64,000 nt of DNA from Christiangramia fulva (GCF_003024155.1 NZ_CP028136.1:1550001-1614000), one strand, 5' to 3'; numbered from the stretch's first letter, positions 8,178 through 18,441 are shown. Notes: generated by a model not told the origin, from the sequence alone. A program made the numbers and translations.

Positions 8178-10337
8178 ATGAAAAATTTAAGAATTTGGTA
8201 TATCCTGCTTCTGGCTGTTAGCCTTCAGAGTTGCGCTCAGGATAAAAACAAGAGTGAAGCTGCGCAGGACAAGAACGTGAAGCATGTAAAATTAAATCGC
8301 CTGGCAAATGCCAGTAGCCCTTATTTGCAGGAACATGCCGATAATCCTGTAGACTGGTATGAATGGGGCCCAGAGGCCCTCGAAAAAGCGAAAAAAGAAA
8401 ATAAGCCCCTTATAATTAGCATTGGGTATGCTGCCTGTCACTGGTGCCATGTGATGGAGAGGGAAACTTATATGGATTCCAGTGTGGCAAAAATAATGAA
8501 TGAGAATTTTGTGGCCATTAAAATAGATCGTGAAGAAAGGCCAGATATCGATCAGGTCTATATGAATGCCGCTCAACTTATTAACGGAAGCGGTGGATGG
8601 CCGCTGAATGCCTTCGCCTTGCCTAACGGCAAACCTTTTTATGCCGGCACTTATTACACCACTGCCCAATGGAAGGATATCCTTGGGCAGATCTCCAAAA
8701 CCTATAAAAAAAATCCGGAAAAAATTATTTCTGCGGCAAATTCTCTTACTGAAGGTATTAAACAACAGGATATTATAAACACTCCTCTGGAAAAAGAAAC
8801 TTCTTTCACAAAGGATGATTACACAAACCTGTGGGAAAATTGGAAATCTATAGTGGATACAAAAAAGGGAGGTTTTAAAAGGGCTCCAAAATTTCCTTTA
8901 CCGGTAGGCTGGGAATTTCTGCTGCAATATTCCGCATTAACAGGCAATGAAAAAGCAATGGAAGCGGTAACAACTACCCTTACTCAAATAGCAAGAGGTG
9001 GGATTTATGATCAATTGGGAGGTGGATTTTCAAGATATTCGGTAGATGAAAACTGGTTTGTTCCCCACTTCGAGAAAATGTTGTATGACAATGCCCAGCT
9101 GGTAAGTCTTTATTCTAAAGCTTATAAAATCACCAAAGATCTCGAGTACGCCGAAGTGGTAAAGGAGACTTTGGAGTTTGTAAATAGAGAACTTTCCAAT
9201 GGAAAAGGAGGTTTTTATTCTTCAATTAACGCCGACTCTGAAGGTGAAGAGGGTAAATACTACGTCTGGAAAAAAGAGGAAATAGAAAAATATCTGAAGC
9301 CTGAAGAGGCAGAGATTTTTGAGAAGTTTTATAATGTGAAGGAAAGAGGGAACTGGGAAGGCCAGGAAAATATACTTTCAAGAGAATACACAAAAGAAGC
9401 TTTTGCCAGGGAAAAAGGATATGATAAAAATGAATTTTTGAAGGTTCTGGAAAGTGCCGAACAGAAGATGCTGAAGGTTCGTAACCAGCGCGTAAGACCT
9501 TCTACAGACGACAAAGTGCTTACCGCCTGGAATGCCCTAATGATCAAGGCTTATCTCGATGCCTATACGGCATTTGGCGATGAATCTTATATGGCAAGAG
9601 CAAGGGAAGGTCTCTCATTTTTAGAAAAAAATATGCAGCGGCACGAGGAAGGACTTTACAGGAATTACAAAGATGGCAAAGCCAGTATCAATGCTTTTTT
9701 AGATGATTATGCATTTCTTGCGAGCGCGTACATAAAGATGTACGAGCTTACGTTTGAAAAAAAATGGCTGGTAAAATCTAAAGATATTACAGATTATGTC
9801 TTGAGAAATTTCCTCAATAACAAGTCGGGTATGTTTTACTATACCACAGCTGATAATGAAGAATTGATAGCCCGAAAAATGGAATTAAGCGACAACGTTA
9901 TTCCCGCATCAAATTCAGAAATGGCCATGGTGCTCTACAAACTTGGAAATTATTTTCAGGATGAGGCCTATTTGGAGCAATCAAAAAGAATGTTGTCTCA
10001 GGTTAAAGACAACGTACTTCAGGGAGGTCCATATTATGCAAACTGGGCCAGGCTTATGGGAATGATGGTCTATTCTCCTTTTGAAATTGCCATAATGGGC
10101 GACCAGGCAGTGAAGCTTAATCTGGAATTGCAAAAGAATTATATCCCGGTTTCCTTATTTATGGGAGGAGATGAAGAAAACCTGCCCCTGTTAGAATCAA
10201 AACTGGTTAAAGGCGATACGTATATTTATGTATGCAGAAATCGAACCTGTAAATTACCGGTGAAAGAACCGGCGAAGGCTATGGAACAAATTCAAAGCAC
10301 TATTCAAAGTGATGAAAAGGGCTTCTTTTGGCAATAA
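8178..10337 (+). CDS. DUF255 thioredoxin-fold lipoprotein (YyaL/SSP411 family)
   Basis: A 719-aa protein. Residues 1-19 form a lipoprotein signal (lipobox SLQSC, Cys19). The family signature [21 protein letters not shown] begins at residue 40 in near-canonical form, and the DUF255 thioredoxin-like domain carries a CHWC redox motif (Cys87, Cys90). The remainder is an alpha/alpha-toroid domain resembling N-acylglucosamine 2-epimerase or cellobiose-2-epimerase folds, including [20 protein letters not shown]. Most family members are cytosolic; the lipobox puts this one in the envelope. The biochemical role of the family is not settled. It stands alone between the two efflux operons. Confidence 0.88.
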   Translation: MKNLRIWYILLLAVSLQSCAQDKNKSEAAQDKNVKHVKLNRLANASSPYLQEHADNPVDWYEWGPEALEKAKKENKPLIISIGYAACHWCHVMERETYMDSSVAKIMNENFVAIKIDREERPDIDQVYMNAAQLINGSGGWPLNAFALPNGKPFYAGTYYTTAQWKDILGQISKTYKKNPEKIISAANSLTEGIKQQDIINTPLEKETSFTKDDYTNLWENWKSIVDTKKGGFKRAPKFPLPVGWEFLLQYSALTGNEKAMEAVTTTLTQIARGGIYDQLGGGFSRYSVDENWFVPHFEKMLYDNAQLVSLYSKAYKITKDLEYAEVVKETLEFVNRELSNGKGGFYSSINADSEGEEGKYYVWKKEEIEKYLKPEEAEIFEKFYNVKERGNWEGQENILSREYTKEAFAREKGYDKNEFLKVLESAEQKMLKVRNQRVRPSTDDKVLTAWNALMIKAYLDAYTAFGDESYMARAREGLSFLEKNMQRHEEGLYRNYKDGKASINAFLDDYAFLASAYIKMYELTFEKKWLVKSKDITDYVLRNFLNNKSGMFYYTTADNEELIARKMELSDNVIPASNSEMAMVLYKLGNYFQDEAYLEQSKRMLSQVKDNVLQGGPYYANWARLMGMMVYSPFEIAIMGDQAVKLNLELQKNYIPVSLFMGGDEENLPLLESKLVKGDTYIYVCRNRTCKLPVKEPAKAMEQIQSTIQSDEKGFFWQ

Positions 10338-10436
10338 ATAGCCGAAACTTCATTTGAGTATTTCGGGTAAAAAAGTAAAATAAGATGAAATAATACTTAG
10401 AGACTAAGGAAACACCTATTTAAGGAAAAACTTTAA

Positions 10437-10471
10437 CTTTAGAATATCTTTAGAATACTGTTATAGTTTTA
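10437..10471 (+). promoter_or_regulatory. PmrA-like box and promoter of efflux operon 2
   Basis: CTTTAG (10437-10442), 5 bp, CTTTAG (10448-10453) is a head-to-tail repeat with 11-bp period, the usual arrangement for OmpR/PmrB-type regulators. The -7 element TAGTTTTA (10464-10471) starts 19 bp from the box centre; the same distance is found at the box before the PepSY-like gene (17836). A further CTTTAA (10431-10436) abuts the box upstream. The two-component system encoded at the end of this operon is the likely ligand. Confidence 0.6.
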
Positions 10472-10487
10472 CATTTAAAACAAATTC

Positions 10488-11873
10488 TTGAAGAAAATCA
10501 TTTGCTTTATAATGCTTTTTTCCTCAGGGCAGGTCATTTTTGCCCAGGAAAATTCTCTTGAGTATTTCCTCAAAGCTGCCGAAAAGAACAATCCTGCCCT
10601 TTTACAAAACAAGAATCTTCTGGAAATTGGGCAGTATGATAACCAGTTTATTAATGCTCAGAATAATTCAGTAAATATCGATGTTACATCAGAAGTAATG
10701 GTGGCACCCTATTTCAATAATTATGGAAACTTTATTGACATTACCACCAAACCTTCTCCCGATGCTTATGGGTATGCTGAGCCGATTACCAATGGAGCCC
10801 TTTATTCTGCTCAACTGAATATTACCAAAGACATCTTCAACAGGGCCAGTGTCCAGAACTTGCTTTTCCAGAATAAATTAAAAAATGGCGCATTATTTCT
10901 TTCCGCAGAAGAAATAAAACATCAATTACATAAAAATATAACTAACGCCTATATCCAGGTCTATCATCTCCAGCTAAAGGAGGAAATTACGAAAGACCTT
11001 ATTTCAGATCTTGAAAATCGGCTAAAAGTGGTTGAAATCCTTGTAAAAAAGGCTGTTTTAATGCAAAGTGATTATCTACTGCTCCAACTGGAGATCGAAA
11101 ATAAAAAACTCGAACTTCAGCAGTTGCAGAATAATCTGAATTCCAGTTTACTGTCTTTGTATAATGCAGTGGGGATTAAAATCACTGAAATTAAACAACT
11201 GGCTGCACCAGAAATTACTTTAACTCCCGAAGCAAAGACGTATTTGGGAAAAATTCCGATTCCTGGCGAAGTGGCTGGTTATCAAAAGGACAGCCTTGAT
11301 TATATAAAAACTGAATTTCCCGATTTTATAGCTCCGACTGATACCAGCTATTTTTACCAGCGCAAGTTCAAGAATGACAGTTTGCAGCTGGTTGCCGAGC
11401 AGAACGTTTTTGAAAATAAATACCGGCCCCAATTTCGGGCTTATGGAAATACCGGGATAAATGCGGTTGAAGCCCCTCGCATTCCACATAATGTGGGTTT
11501 TAGTGCAGGTTTAAAATTGATTGTTCCCATTTATGATGGTGGACAAAAGAAAATTAAGCGGCTTCAGAATGAGCTGAAGCTGGAAAATCTAGAATATCAG
11601 AAAAAAAACGATCAGATAAAAAAACAGAATACACTGCAAAGCCTTGAGAAACAAATGGCATCAATGAAAACCGGACTTCAGCTTATCAACAATCAGCTCA
11701 AAAAACAAGAACATATTCTCGAGGTCTATAAGGGAAAAATGGTACAGGGGCAGGTATCTATTATCGATTACCTCAAAGTGGTTCAGAATTATAAGCTGGA
11801 CCTGGAAACCAAACTCCAGATGAAGATCAACCTTTGGCTTTTAGAGAACGAATATAATGCTACAAACTGGTAA
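10488..11873 (+). CDS. TolC-family outer membrane channel, system 2
   Basis: A 461-aa protein starting with a TTG codon (10488), which gives a proper signal peptide MKKIICFIMLFSSGQVIFAQ; no in-frame ATG gives a complete signal. The body has the paired coiled-coil repeats of TolC/CusC proteins, with the second repeat containing GLKLIVPIYDGGQKKIKRL. It lacks the lipobox of CusC/OprM-type channels. It is the first gene of a channel-adaptor-permease-regulator-kinase operon, the reverse order of system 1, directly under a CTTTAG-N5-CTTTAG promoter. Confidence 0.88.
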   Translation: MKKIICFIMLFSSGQVIFAQENSLEYFLKAAEKNNPALLQNKNLLEIGQYDNQFINAQNNSVNIDVTSEVMVAPYFNNYGNFIDITTKPSPDAYGYAEPITNGALYSAQLNITKDIFNRASVQNLLFQNKLKNGALFLSAEEIKHQLHKNITNAYIQVYHLQLKEEITKDLISDLENRLKVVEILVKKAVLMQSDYLLLQLEIENKKLELQQLQNNLNSSLLSLYNAVGIKITEIKQLAAPEITLTPEAKTYLGKIPIPGEVAGYQKDSLDYIKTEFPDFIAPTDTSYFYQRKFKNDSLQLVAEQNVFENKYRPQFRAYGNTGINAVEAPRIPHNVGFSAGLKLIVPIYDGGQKKIKRLQNELKLENLEYQKKNDQIKKQNTLQSLEKQMASMKTGLQLINNQLKKQEHILEVYKGKMVQGQVSIIDYLKVVQNYKLDLETKLQMKINLWLLENEYNATNW

Positions 11874-11876
11874 AAA

Positions 11877-12797
11877 ATGAAAAATAGTTATCTGCTTAAT
11901 ACACTTGCAGTATTGCTAATGAGTGGGTTCTTCTCTTGTAAGAATGATTCCAATGGGCCATTAGATGTAGATGTTCCCATAAGAGTCCAAACGGCAATGG
12001 TGAAAAAACAGGACATTAAGGAATACTTGGTTTTTGATGGCGTCACTAGATATCAAAAAAAGGAAGATGTACGAGCCAACGTTACCGGTTATATTTCATG
12101 GATGCCTTATGAAATAGGCGATTTGGTCAAAAAGGGGCAGGCATTTGCATCAATTCGTACCAAAGAGCAGGATGCGCTTAGTGAGGCGGTTAAAATAGAC
12201 AGCAGCCTTTCAAAATTCACCAAACCAATGACTGTGCGTAATAATGCGAGTGGCGTAATTTCTAAATTGAATGTGGTCACCAACGATTATGTGGCGGAAG
12301 GAGATCGATTAGCCACTATTTCGCAACCTAACACCCTGGTCGTGCAGGTAAATGTCCCCTTTGAATATACCAATTTGGTGAAAGTGGGGACACCCTGTGA
12401 AATTATTATAAACGGCCATGAGAAAATAGATGCTGAAATCTCGAGTGTGCTAACCAGCATCGATTCTTTGGGACAATCACAACATTATTTAGTTAAGCTT
12501 CAAAATCAAAATATTCCTGAAAACCTGAACGTACAGGTTAAAATTGTTTCTGCGGAAGCAAAAAATGCACTTACCATTCCTCAAGAGGCGCTTCAAACCA
12601 ACGAACTTATCACCAACTTCTGGGTAATGAAACTGGTTAATGACACCCTGGCGATAAAGAAAGGGGTAGAGCCATTATTACAAAACGATTCTATAGTCCA
12701 GATCAGGGCTGATGATATTCAGCCAAATGACAGGGTAATAACCGATGGTGCTTATCAAATGAAAGATTCTACCCGTGTAAGCGTGAACAAGCAATGA
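11877..12797 (+). CDS. RND periplasmic adaptor lipoprotein, system 2
   Basis: A short (306-aa) membrane fusion protein with a lipobox ending at Cys21 (SGFFSC). The two lipoyl halves are close together (YISWMPYEIGDLVKKGQAF and ASGVISKLNVVTNDYVAEGD) with almost no helical hairpin between them. Its hairpin is thus much shorter than in the adaptor of system 1, which may affect how it docks with its channel. It begins three bases after the TolC stop and overlaps the permease gene by 4 bp (ATGA), consistent with translational coupling. Confidence 0.87.
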   Translation: MKNSYLLNTLAVLLMSGFFSCKNDSNGPLDVDVPIRVQTAMVKKQDIKEYLVFDGVTRYQKKEDVRANVTGYISWMPYEIGDLVKKGQAFASIRTKEQDALSEAVKIDSSLSKFTKPMTVRNNASGVISKLNVVTNDYVAEGDRLATISQPNTLVVQVNVPFEYTNLVKVGTPCEIIINGHEKIDAEISSVLTSIDSLGQSQHYLVKLQNQNIPENLNVQVKIVSAEAKNALTIPQEALQTNELITNFWVMKLVNDTLAIKKGVEPLLQNDSIVQIRADDIQPNDRVITDGAYQMKDSTRVSVNKQ

Positions 12798-15796
12798 AAA
12801 ATTATTTCTTCAACTATAAATATCCGATAATTGCCATTGGAGTCTTATTGTTGGCTGCCGGAGCCTTTACTTATAAGAATCTTCAAACTGGTCTTTTTCC
12901 CAATATCACCTTCCCAAAGATAAAGGTGATTGCCGATGCCGGCCAGCAGCCAGTTGGTAAGATGATGACTGCCGTAACAATTCCGCTGGAAAATGCTATT
13001 CGAAGAACTGAAGGACTTAGTTATATAAAAAGCACGACCTCTCGTGGGAGTGTTGAAATATCGGTATTTCTGGATTGGGATATGGATATTAACACCGCTA
13101 AATCCCAGATCGAATCCTACATCCAACAAGCTAAAGAAAACATCCTTCCCAATACCAGTTTTAGTATTGAGAAAATGAATCCATCCATTCTTCCGGTAAT
13201 GGGCTATTCACTGGAAGGGGATGGAAGTATTTCCCAGGTAGAACTTAAAAAAATTGCGAAATACCAGATTCGGCCTTATCTGGCGGCAGCTAAAGGAGTT
13301 GCCGATATTGTTGTTATAGGCGGAAAAGACAAAGAATATGAGATCGTACTAAAACCATATGCCTTAAATAACCTGAAAATTGGTATTGGAGATATCGAAA
13401 CCGCTGTTAAAAATTCAAATATCCTGAAGTCCACCGGTTATCTCACAGATTACAATAGGATGTACCTTACACTTACCGATAATGCGGTCGAAAACCTTAA
13501 GGACCTTGAAGAAATTGTTATTAAGAGCAATTCAAATAGGGTCATTCAGCTTAAAGATGTGGCCGATATCAAGGTAAGCTCTGCAAAAACCTATGTAAAA
13601 GTCGTGGCTAATGGTAAAAATGTACCGTTGATTGGGGTTGTGAAACAACCAAAGGCAAACTTACTGGAAGTGAATAGTCAAATTCAGAAAAAGGTATCTG
13701 AACTTGAAAAAACCCTTCCAAAAAATGTAAAATTGGTTCCTTTTTATAACCAGGCCAATTTTGTGAACTCCAGCATCAAAAGCATCAAAGATGTACTTTG
13801 GATCGGGCTTGTACTCGCGATTCTGGTAGTGATCGCCTTTTTGAGATCATTTTCAGCAAGTATGGTGGTGGTATTCACCATTCCAATCACGGTGGCCTTA
13901 ACCCTGATCGTTTTATACGGCATTGGATATACTTTTAATATTATGACACTTGGGGCAATTGCCGCTGCCATAGGTCTTATGATTGACGATGTGGTGATCA
14001 TCATTGAGCAGATTCATAAAATTAGGGAAGAGAGCGAAAAAGAATCAGTTGCGTGGTGTGCGAAGGAAGCAATTTCGAAGCTTCTACCAGCCATGATAGG
14101 TTCATCACTAAGTACCCTGGTTATTTTTATTCCGTTTGTGATGATGTCTGGTGTAGCCGGAGCCTATTTTAAAGTGATGGCCTTTACGATGATTATCGCG
14201 CTGGCGTGTTCTTTTTTCACTACCTGGTTCATGGTGCCGGTACTTTCCATATTTTTTGCAAGAAACAAACAAGTTGGACATAAGCATGAACCCAAAACAA
14301 AATGGATCCACATCATTCTCGAAAGACCTATTATAGGAATCATTTTCGCTGCGATCTGTATCGCTATTATCGCAATGGTTCCGTCTAAATTACCATCCGG
14401 ATTTCTCCCTGAAATGGATGAGGGAAGTATTGTGATGGATTATAACAGTCCACCGGGCACCACCCTGGAGGAGACAAGTAAAATGCTGGATAAGGTAAAT
14501 GAGATTTTAAGAAAGCAGCCTGAAGTGGAGGCCTTTTCGGCAAGGCTGGGAACCCAAATGGGATTTTTTATTACCGAACCCAATCGTGGCGATTATTTGA
14601 TAAAATTAAAAGATAGCAGAAATAAATCTACCATGACGGTGGCCGATGAGATCAGGCAAAAAATAGAGGGTCAAATTCCCCAGCTTACCGTAGACTTTGG
14701 ACAGGTAATCGGCGATATGCTGGGAGACCTTATGAGTTCGGTACAGCCTATTCAAATTAAGGTTTTTGGCGACAATAAATATAAGCTCGAGAATATTTCA
14801 AAAAGCATAGCGCATCAGGTAGAACAGGTAAAAGGCACCGCTGATGTCTTTGACGGTATCGTAATCGCCGGGCCGGAGATCATGCTGGAGCCTAAAAACA
14901 AAATGCTGGCAAAAGCCGGACTAACCGCGAGTGATTTGCAATCGCAAATACAAACACATATTCAAGGTAAGGTGGTAAGCACCATGATCGCTAATGTACA
15001 GGTGATCAATATCCGAATGATGTATCCCGATACCTACCAAACATCAGTTGAAAATGTTCGAAATTTAAATATAGTTCTCCCAAACGGTTCTTTAGTTCCC
15101 ATTACCAGGCTGGCAAAAATTACAACGAATAAAGGAGTTGCTGAAGTGAATCGTGAAAATGAAAAATCGGTAGGATATGTCACGGCTCGCCTTAACAATC
15201 GTGACCTGGGCTCTACGCTTAGTGAAATCAAAAAGCAGATCTCAAAAAATATCAGCCTACCCACCAGTTTTCATATTGAATATGGAGGTTCCTATAAGCA
15301 GCAGCAAAAAGCATTTCACGAATTATTGCTTATTCTCATTTCCGCCATTTTACTCGTTTTTCTGGTCATTTTATTTTTATTCAGAAAGATCAAAATTGCG
15401 ATATCAATTGTTATAATTGCCGTTTTGGGAGTAGCCGGTTGCCTGCTGAGCTTACTAATTACTGGAACTCCGCTTAATGTGGGAAGTTATATGGGAATTA
15501 TAATGATCGTTGGTATAATTGGTGAAAATTCGATTTTTACGTACAGGCAATATAACGAGGTAGACCAGTCTTTAAGCCATGAGAAAAAAATAGAATACTC
15601 CATTGCAGCACGGTTAAGACCGAAATTAATGACTGCTTTTGCTGCTATTATGGCCCTTATTCCACTGGCTTTGGGGATTGGTTCCGGAGCACAACTACAT
15701 CAGCCTCTGGCCATCGCTGTTATTGGCGGAATGGTTTTCGCCCTCCCTTTGCTTTTAATCGTCCTACCAACTATATTGAAACTGATAAAAGAATAG
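12794..15796 (+). CDS. RND efflux permease, system 2
   Basis: A 1000-aa RND permease with the usual duplicated arrangement. The TM4 motif MIDDVVIIIEQ keeps both acidic proton-relay residues, unlike system 1. The second half repeats the topology, ending in GIIGENSIFTYRQYNE and a last helix cluster. The sequence is closer to the CusA/CzcA-like and unclassified Bacteroidota RND groups than to AcrB, but the CusA methionine ladder is not evident, so the substrate cannot be named. It forms an operon with the adaptor, TolC protein and the two-component system that follows 38 bp later. Confidence 0.92.
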   Translation: MKNYFFNYKYPIIAIGVLLLAAGAFTYKNLQTGLFPNITFPKIKVIADAGQQPVGKMMTAVTIPLENAIRRTEGLSYIKSTTSRGSVEISVFLDWDMDINTAKSQIESYIQQAKENILPNTSFSIEKMNPSILPVMGYSLEGDGSISQVELKKIAKYQIRPYLAAAKGVADIVVIGGKDKEYEIVLKPYALNNLKIGIGDIETAVKNSNILKSTGYLTDYNRMYLTLTDNAVENLKDLEEIVIKSNSNRVIQLKDVADIKVSSAKTYVKVVANGKNVPLIGVVKQPKANLLEVNSQIQKKVSELEKTLPKNVKLVPFYNQANFVNSSIKSIKDVLWIGLVLAILVVIAFLRSFSASMVVVFTIPITVALTLIVLYGIGYTFNIMTLGAIAAAIGLMIDDVVIIIEQIHKIREESEKESVAWCAKEAISKLLPAMIGSSLSTLVIFIPFVMMSGVAGAYFKVMAFTMIIALACSFFTTWFMVPVLSIFFARNKQVGHKHEPKTKWIHIILERPIIGIIFAAICIAIIAMVPSKLPSGFLPEMDEGSIVMDYNSPPGTTLEETSKMLDKVNEILRKQPEVEAFSARLGTQMGFFITEPNRGDYLIKLKDSRNKSTMTVADEIRQKIEGQIPQLTVDFGQVIGDMLGDLMSSVQPIQIKVFGDNKYKLENISKSIAHQVEQVKGTADVFDGIVIAGPEIMLEPKNKMLAKAGLTASDLQSQIQTHIQGKVVSTMIANVQVINIRMMYPDTYQTSVENVRNLNIVLPNGSLVPITRLAKITTNKGVAEVNRENEKSVGYVTARLNNRDLGSTLSEIKKQISKNISLPTSFHIEYGGSYKQQQKAFHELLLILISAILLVFLVILFLFRKIKIAISIVIIAVLGVAGCLLSLLITGTPLNVGSYMGIIMIVGIIGENSIFTYRQYNEVDQSLSHEKKIEYSIAARLRPKLMTAFAAIMALIPLALGIGSGAQLHQPLAIAVIGGMVFALPLLLIVLPTILKLIKE

Positions 15797-15834
15797 AAGT
15801 ACTTATATCTAAAATCCAACCTGTTGCATTAGTT

Positions 15835-16512
15835 ATGAAGATACTCATTGCCGAAGACGAATTATCCTTGCAGAATTCCATAAAGACCTATCTGGAAAAA
15901 GACTGCAATGTTTGTGAAACTGCGTCTGATTTTCAGGAAACAGATTATAAGATCTCAATTTACGATTATGATATTATCCTGCTGGATCTTAACCTCATTA
16001 ACGGCAACGGACTAGATATTCTGAAAAAATTGAAAAAAGAAAAGAAAAATACAGCTGTTATCATCATTTCGGCCAATAATTCTTTAGAAAATAAACTAGA
16101 TGGTCTCGATCTGGGTGCAGACGATTACCTCACCAAACCTTTTCACCTGGCTGAACTTAATTCAAGAATAAAGGCGGTGTTGAGAAGAGGGAAATTTGGC
16201 GGGGACGATTCTTCTATCGTTTTTAATAATATTAGCGTAAATACACGATCAAAAACTGCTGTAGTAGACGGGCACAAACTAGACCTTACCCGAAAGGAAT
16301 ATGATCTGCTTCTGTTTTTTATCACTAATGAAGGCAGGCTAATTTCAAAAGAAATGATCGTGGAACACCTTTGGGGGGATCATAGCGATATGCTCGATAA
16401 TTTTGATTTTATCTATGTGCATATAAACAACCTGCGGAGAAAATTGGGCAGTGGAGCAAAATTTGTGCAAACCGCTTACGGGACAGGTTACATATTTAAA
16501 GCAGAAGATTAA
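15835..16512 (+). CDS. OmpR-family response regulator
   Basis: A 225-aa protein with a receiver domain (acidic pocket IAEDE at 5-9, phospho-acceptor Asp51 in LLDLNL, Lys101 in TKPFH) and a C-terminal winged-helix domain (DLTRKEYDLLLFF...YVHINNLRRKLGS...YGTGYIF). It is encoded between the efflux permease and its cognate kinase, three bases from the latter. OmpR-family proteins bind head-to-tail repeats. The two CTTWAG-N5-CTTTAG boxes in front of this operon and the next transcription unit are the obvious candidate sites, making it a PmrA-like regulator that controls its own operon. Confidence 0.92.
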   Translation: MKILIAEDELSLQNSIKTYLEKDCNVCETASDFQETDYKISIYDYDIILLDLNLINGNGLDILKKLKKEKKNTAVIIISANNSLENKLDGLDLGADDYLTKPFHLAELNSRIKAVLRRGKFGGDDSSIVFNNISVNTRSKTAVVDGHKLDLTRKEYDLLLFFITNEGRLISKEMIVEHLWGDHSDMLDNFDFIYVHINNLRRKLGSGAKFVQTAYGTGYIFKAED

Positions 16513-16515
16513 AAT

Positions 16516-17769
16516 TTGAGCAAGAAAACTAAAATATCACTGCTTCAGAAAACCTCCAGGGCTTTTATTCTCATCAGTTTTCTTCTATATATCATCAGCA
16601 TTCCCGCTTTATATTTCTATGTAAGTAAACTCATGGAAACTGAAGTAGAAGAAGAGCTCTATTCCCGAAGTTTTAGACTGGAACATTATGTCAAAAAGAA
16701 CAATGAATTACTGGAGTTACCGCCTGTGTTCCAGGTTGTGGAAATTCCGGAATTAAGGCAGGAGATAATTAAAGACACTCTTATTTATGACCCCTCCCAG
16801 GATGAAATGGAGCTTTTTCACGAGCTGAGCACCTTTAAAAAGATCAATGGCAAAAATTACAAGATCATTGTTCGAAGTATGGTGGTGGAAACCCAGGATA
16901 TAATTCTGGTTATTCTAGCCTATTTTCTTATTAGTTTACTAATCGTTTTTCTGGCCCAGTTTTATTTTAGTCGCGCCTGGAACCGCATTTTATGGAAAAG
17001 CTTCTTTCACAATCTATCAGAAATGAAGGCCTTTTCTGTGAAAAACAAGTCTCCTGTTTCACTCCAGGAAAGCAATATAAAAGAATTCAGTGAGCTTAGG
17101 GATGAAATTTATAACCTTACCGAAAAGGTATTATCTGATTATGAAAATTTGAAACAATTCACCGAAAATGTTTCTCATGAATTGCAGACTTCTCTTGCTA
17201 TCATGCAGGCAAAACTGGAAAATTTCCTGAACGAGGCTGAAATTACCAATTCTCAGTTTCTACAGTTATCCTCATTGCAAAGCGATATTCAGCGGCTGGC
17301 AAAATTGAACAAAAAATTGGTTTTCCTTACTTCCCTGGAAAATTTGGCGGTCGACGGGACAGAAAATGTTTCAGTTAATAAGGTGGTGAAAGGTTTGATA
17401 GAAGATTTTAAGGAATTGACTTCAGCGAAACTGGAATTTGTCGAAGAGGAGAAAGTTATTCTTAATACAGATCCTGAACTGATTAGAGTTCTTATACAAA
17501 ATTTAATAAGCAATGCTATTAAATATACCAATGGCGAAGGCGAAATACGGCTGCTTTTAAAACAATATTCTTTAAGTGTGAGCAATCCAGGTATAAAAGA
17601 AATTGAACAAAAAGATCAAATTTTCAAAAGGTTTTTCAAATCTGAAATCAGCAAAGGCAAAGGAATTGGTTTAGGATTAGCCATTGTCAAAAAGATCTGT
17701 GAATTATTCGATTATGATTTGACCTATAAATTTACCAATCAAAGACACCACTTTACGGTAAATTTTTAA
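16516..17769 (+). CDS. Sensor histidine kinase
   Basis: A 417-aa kinase starting at TTG (16516). It has two transmembrane helices (about 15-37 and 129-149) flanking a small ~90-residue periplasmic sensor, then a HisKA domain with His221 in the motif ENVSHELQTS (the usual proline after L is Gln here), and an HATPase domain with N box NLISNAIKYTN and G box GKGIGLGLAIVKK. It pairs with the response regulator directly upstream. The signal is unknown; location downstream of an efflux pump and the link to a PAP2 gene suggest envelope or cationic-compound stress. Confidence 0.92.
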   Translation: MSKKTKISLLQKTSRAFILISFLLYIISIPALYFYVSKLMETEVEEELYSRSFRLEHYVKKNNELLELPPVFQVVEIPELRQEIIKDTLIYDPSQDEMELFHELSTFKKINGKNYKIIVRSMVVETQDIILVILAYFLISLLIVFLAQFYFSRAWNRILWKSFFHNLSEMKAFSVKNKSPVSLQESNIKEFSELRDEIYNLTEKVLSDYENLKQFTENVSHELQTSLAIMQAKLENFLNEAEITNSQFLQLSSLQSDIQRLAKLNKKLVFLTSLENLAVDGTENVSVNKVVKGLIEDFKELTSAKLEFVEEEKVILNTDPELIRVLIQNLISNAIKYTNGEGEIRLLLKQYSLSVSNPGIKEIEQKDQIFKRFFKSEISKGKGIGLGLAIVKKICELFDYDLTYKFTNQRHHFTVNF

Positions 17770-17835
17770 TTGCCATCCCTAAAAATGGAATTAGGCCTTT
17801 CACAAAACAGTTTGAGAAGACCTTTTAGGAGAGCT

Positions 17836-17870
17836 CTTAAGGTGAACTTTAGATTTGGATAATACATTAG
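17836..17870 (+). promoter_or_regulatory. PmrA-like box and promoter of the PepSY-like gene
   Basis: CTTAAG (17836-17841), 5 bp, CTTTAG (17847-17852), with a -7 element TACATTAG (17863-17870) starting 19 bp from the box centre. Box type and spacing equal those in front of efflux operon 2. CTTAAG is also the core half-site of the enterobacterial PmrA box (CTTAAG-N5-CTTAAG). Confidence 0.6.
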
Positions 17871-17894
17871 CTTTAGAAAATCAAATTATTAATT

Positions 17895-18368
17895 ATGAGA
17901 AAATTATTCAACATCAGTCTTATCTTCATGGCTTTTACTGTAATCTCCTGCGCCCAAAAAGGAGATGTATCCCAAAGTGTAAAAAAGGCTTTCAACCAAA
18001 AATTTCCAGATGCTAAGAAGGTTTCCTGGGATCAAGAAAACAGCCATGAGTGGGAAGCGGAATTTACAAGAAATGGTTTGGAGTATTCCGCAAACTATAG
18101 CGTTAATGGAGAATGGCTGGAAACCGAATCAGAAATCGAATCTGCAGAAGTTCCCGCTCAGGTTTCACAGAACATGACGAAAGATTATCCGGATGCGCGT
18201 ATAAAAGAAGTTTTTAAAGTTGAACGTAAAGATGGTGTTTTCTACGAATATGAATTTAAATTGAATGGTAAAACACAGGAGGCTTTATATGATTCTTCAG
18301 GGAATAAGGTAGAAAACCAAAAATCGGCTGAAGAAGATGAAGAATATGAAAAGGAGGATGATGATTAA
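17895..18368 (+). CDS. PepSY-like (DUF2874) lipoprotein
   Basis: A 157-aa exported protein with lipobox VISC (Cys19). Two PepSY-like/BLIP-like units can be seen: VKKAFNQKFPDAKKVSWDQE with EWEAEF, and VSQNMTKDYPDARIKEVFKV with YEYEFKLNG, matching the DUF2874 pattern of beta-strands after a P-D-A turn. The C terminus is very acidic (EEDEEYEKEDDD). Such proteins are often targets of envelope two-component systems in Bacteroidota; the CTTAAG-N5-CTTTAG box in its promoter supports that here. Molecular role unknown. Confidence 0.85.
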   Translation: MRKLFNISLIFMAFTVISCAQKGDVSQSVKKAFNQKFPDAKKVSWDQENSHEWEAEFTRNGLEYSANYSVNGEWLETESEIESAEVPAQVSQNMTKDYPDARIKEVFKVERKDGVFYEYEFKLNGKTQEALYDSSGNKVENQKSAEEDEEYEKEDDD

Positions 18369-18390
18369 ATCATTGTTTAGTTAGTTGTTA

Positions 18391-18430
18391 AATGGAAAAG
18401 AAGTTTTTGAGAAACTTCTTTTCCATTTTT
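18391..18430 (+). terminator. 16-bp perfect hairpin between PepSY-like and PAP2 genes
   Basis: Arms 18391-18406 and 18412-18427 are perfectly complementary over 16 bp with a 5-nt loop, followed by a short T run. The next gene starts only 11-14 nt downstream, leaving no room for a promoter, so the hairpin is either a leaky terminator that sets the PepSY:PAP2 ratio or an mRNA-stabilising structure. Confidence 0.7.
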
Positions 18431-18441
18431 AAAATACATCA

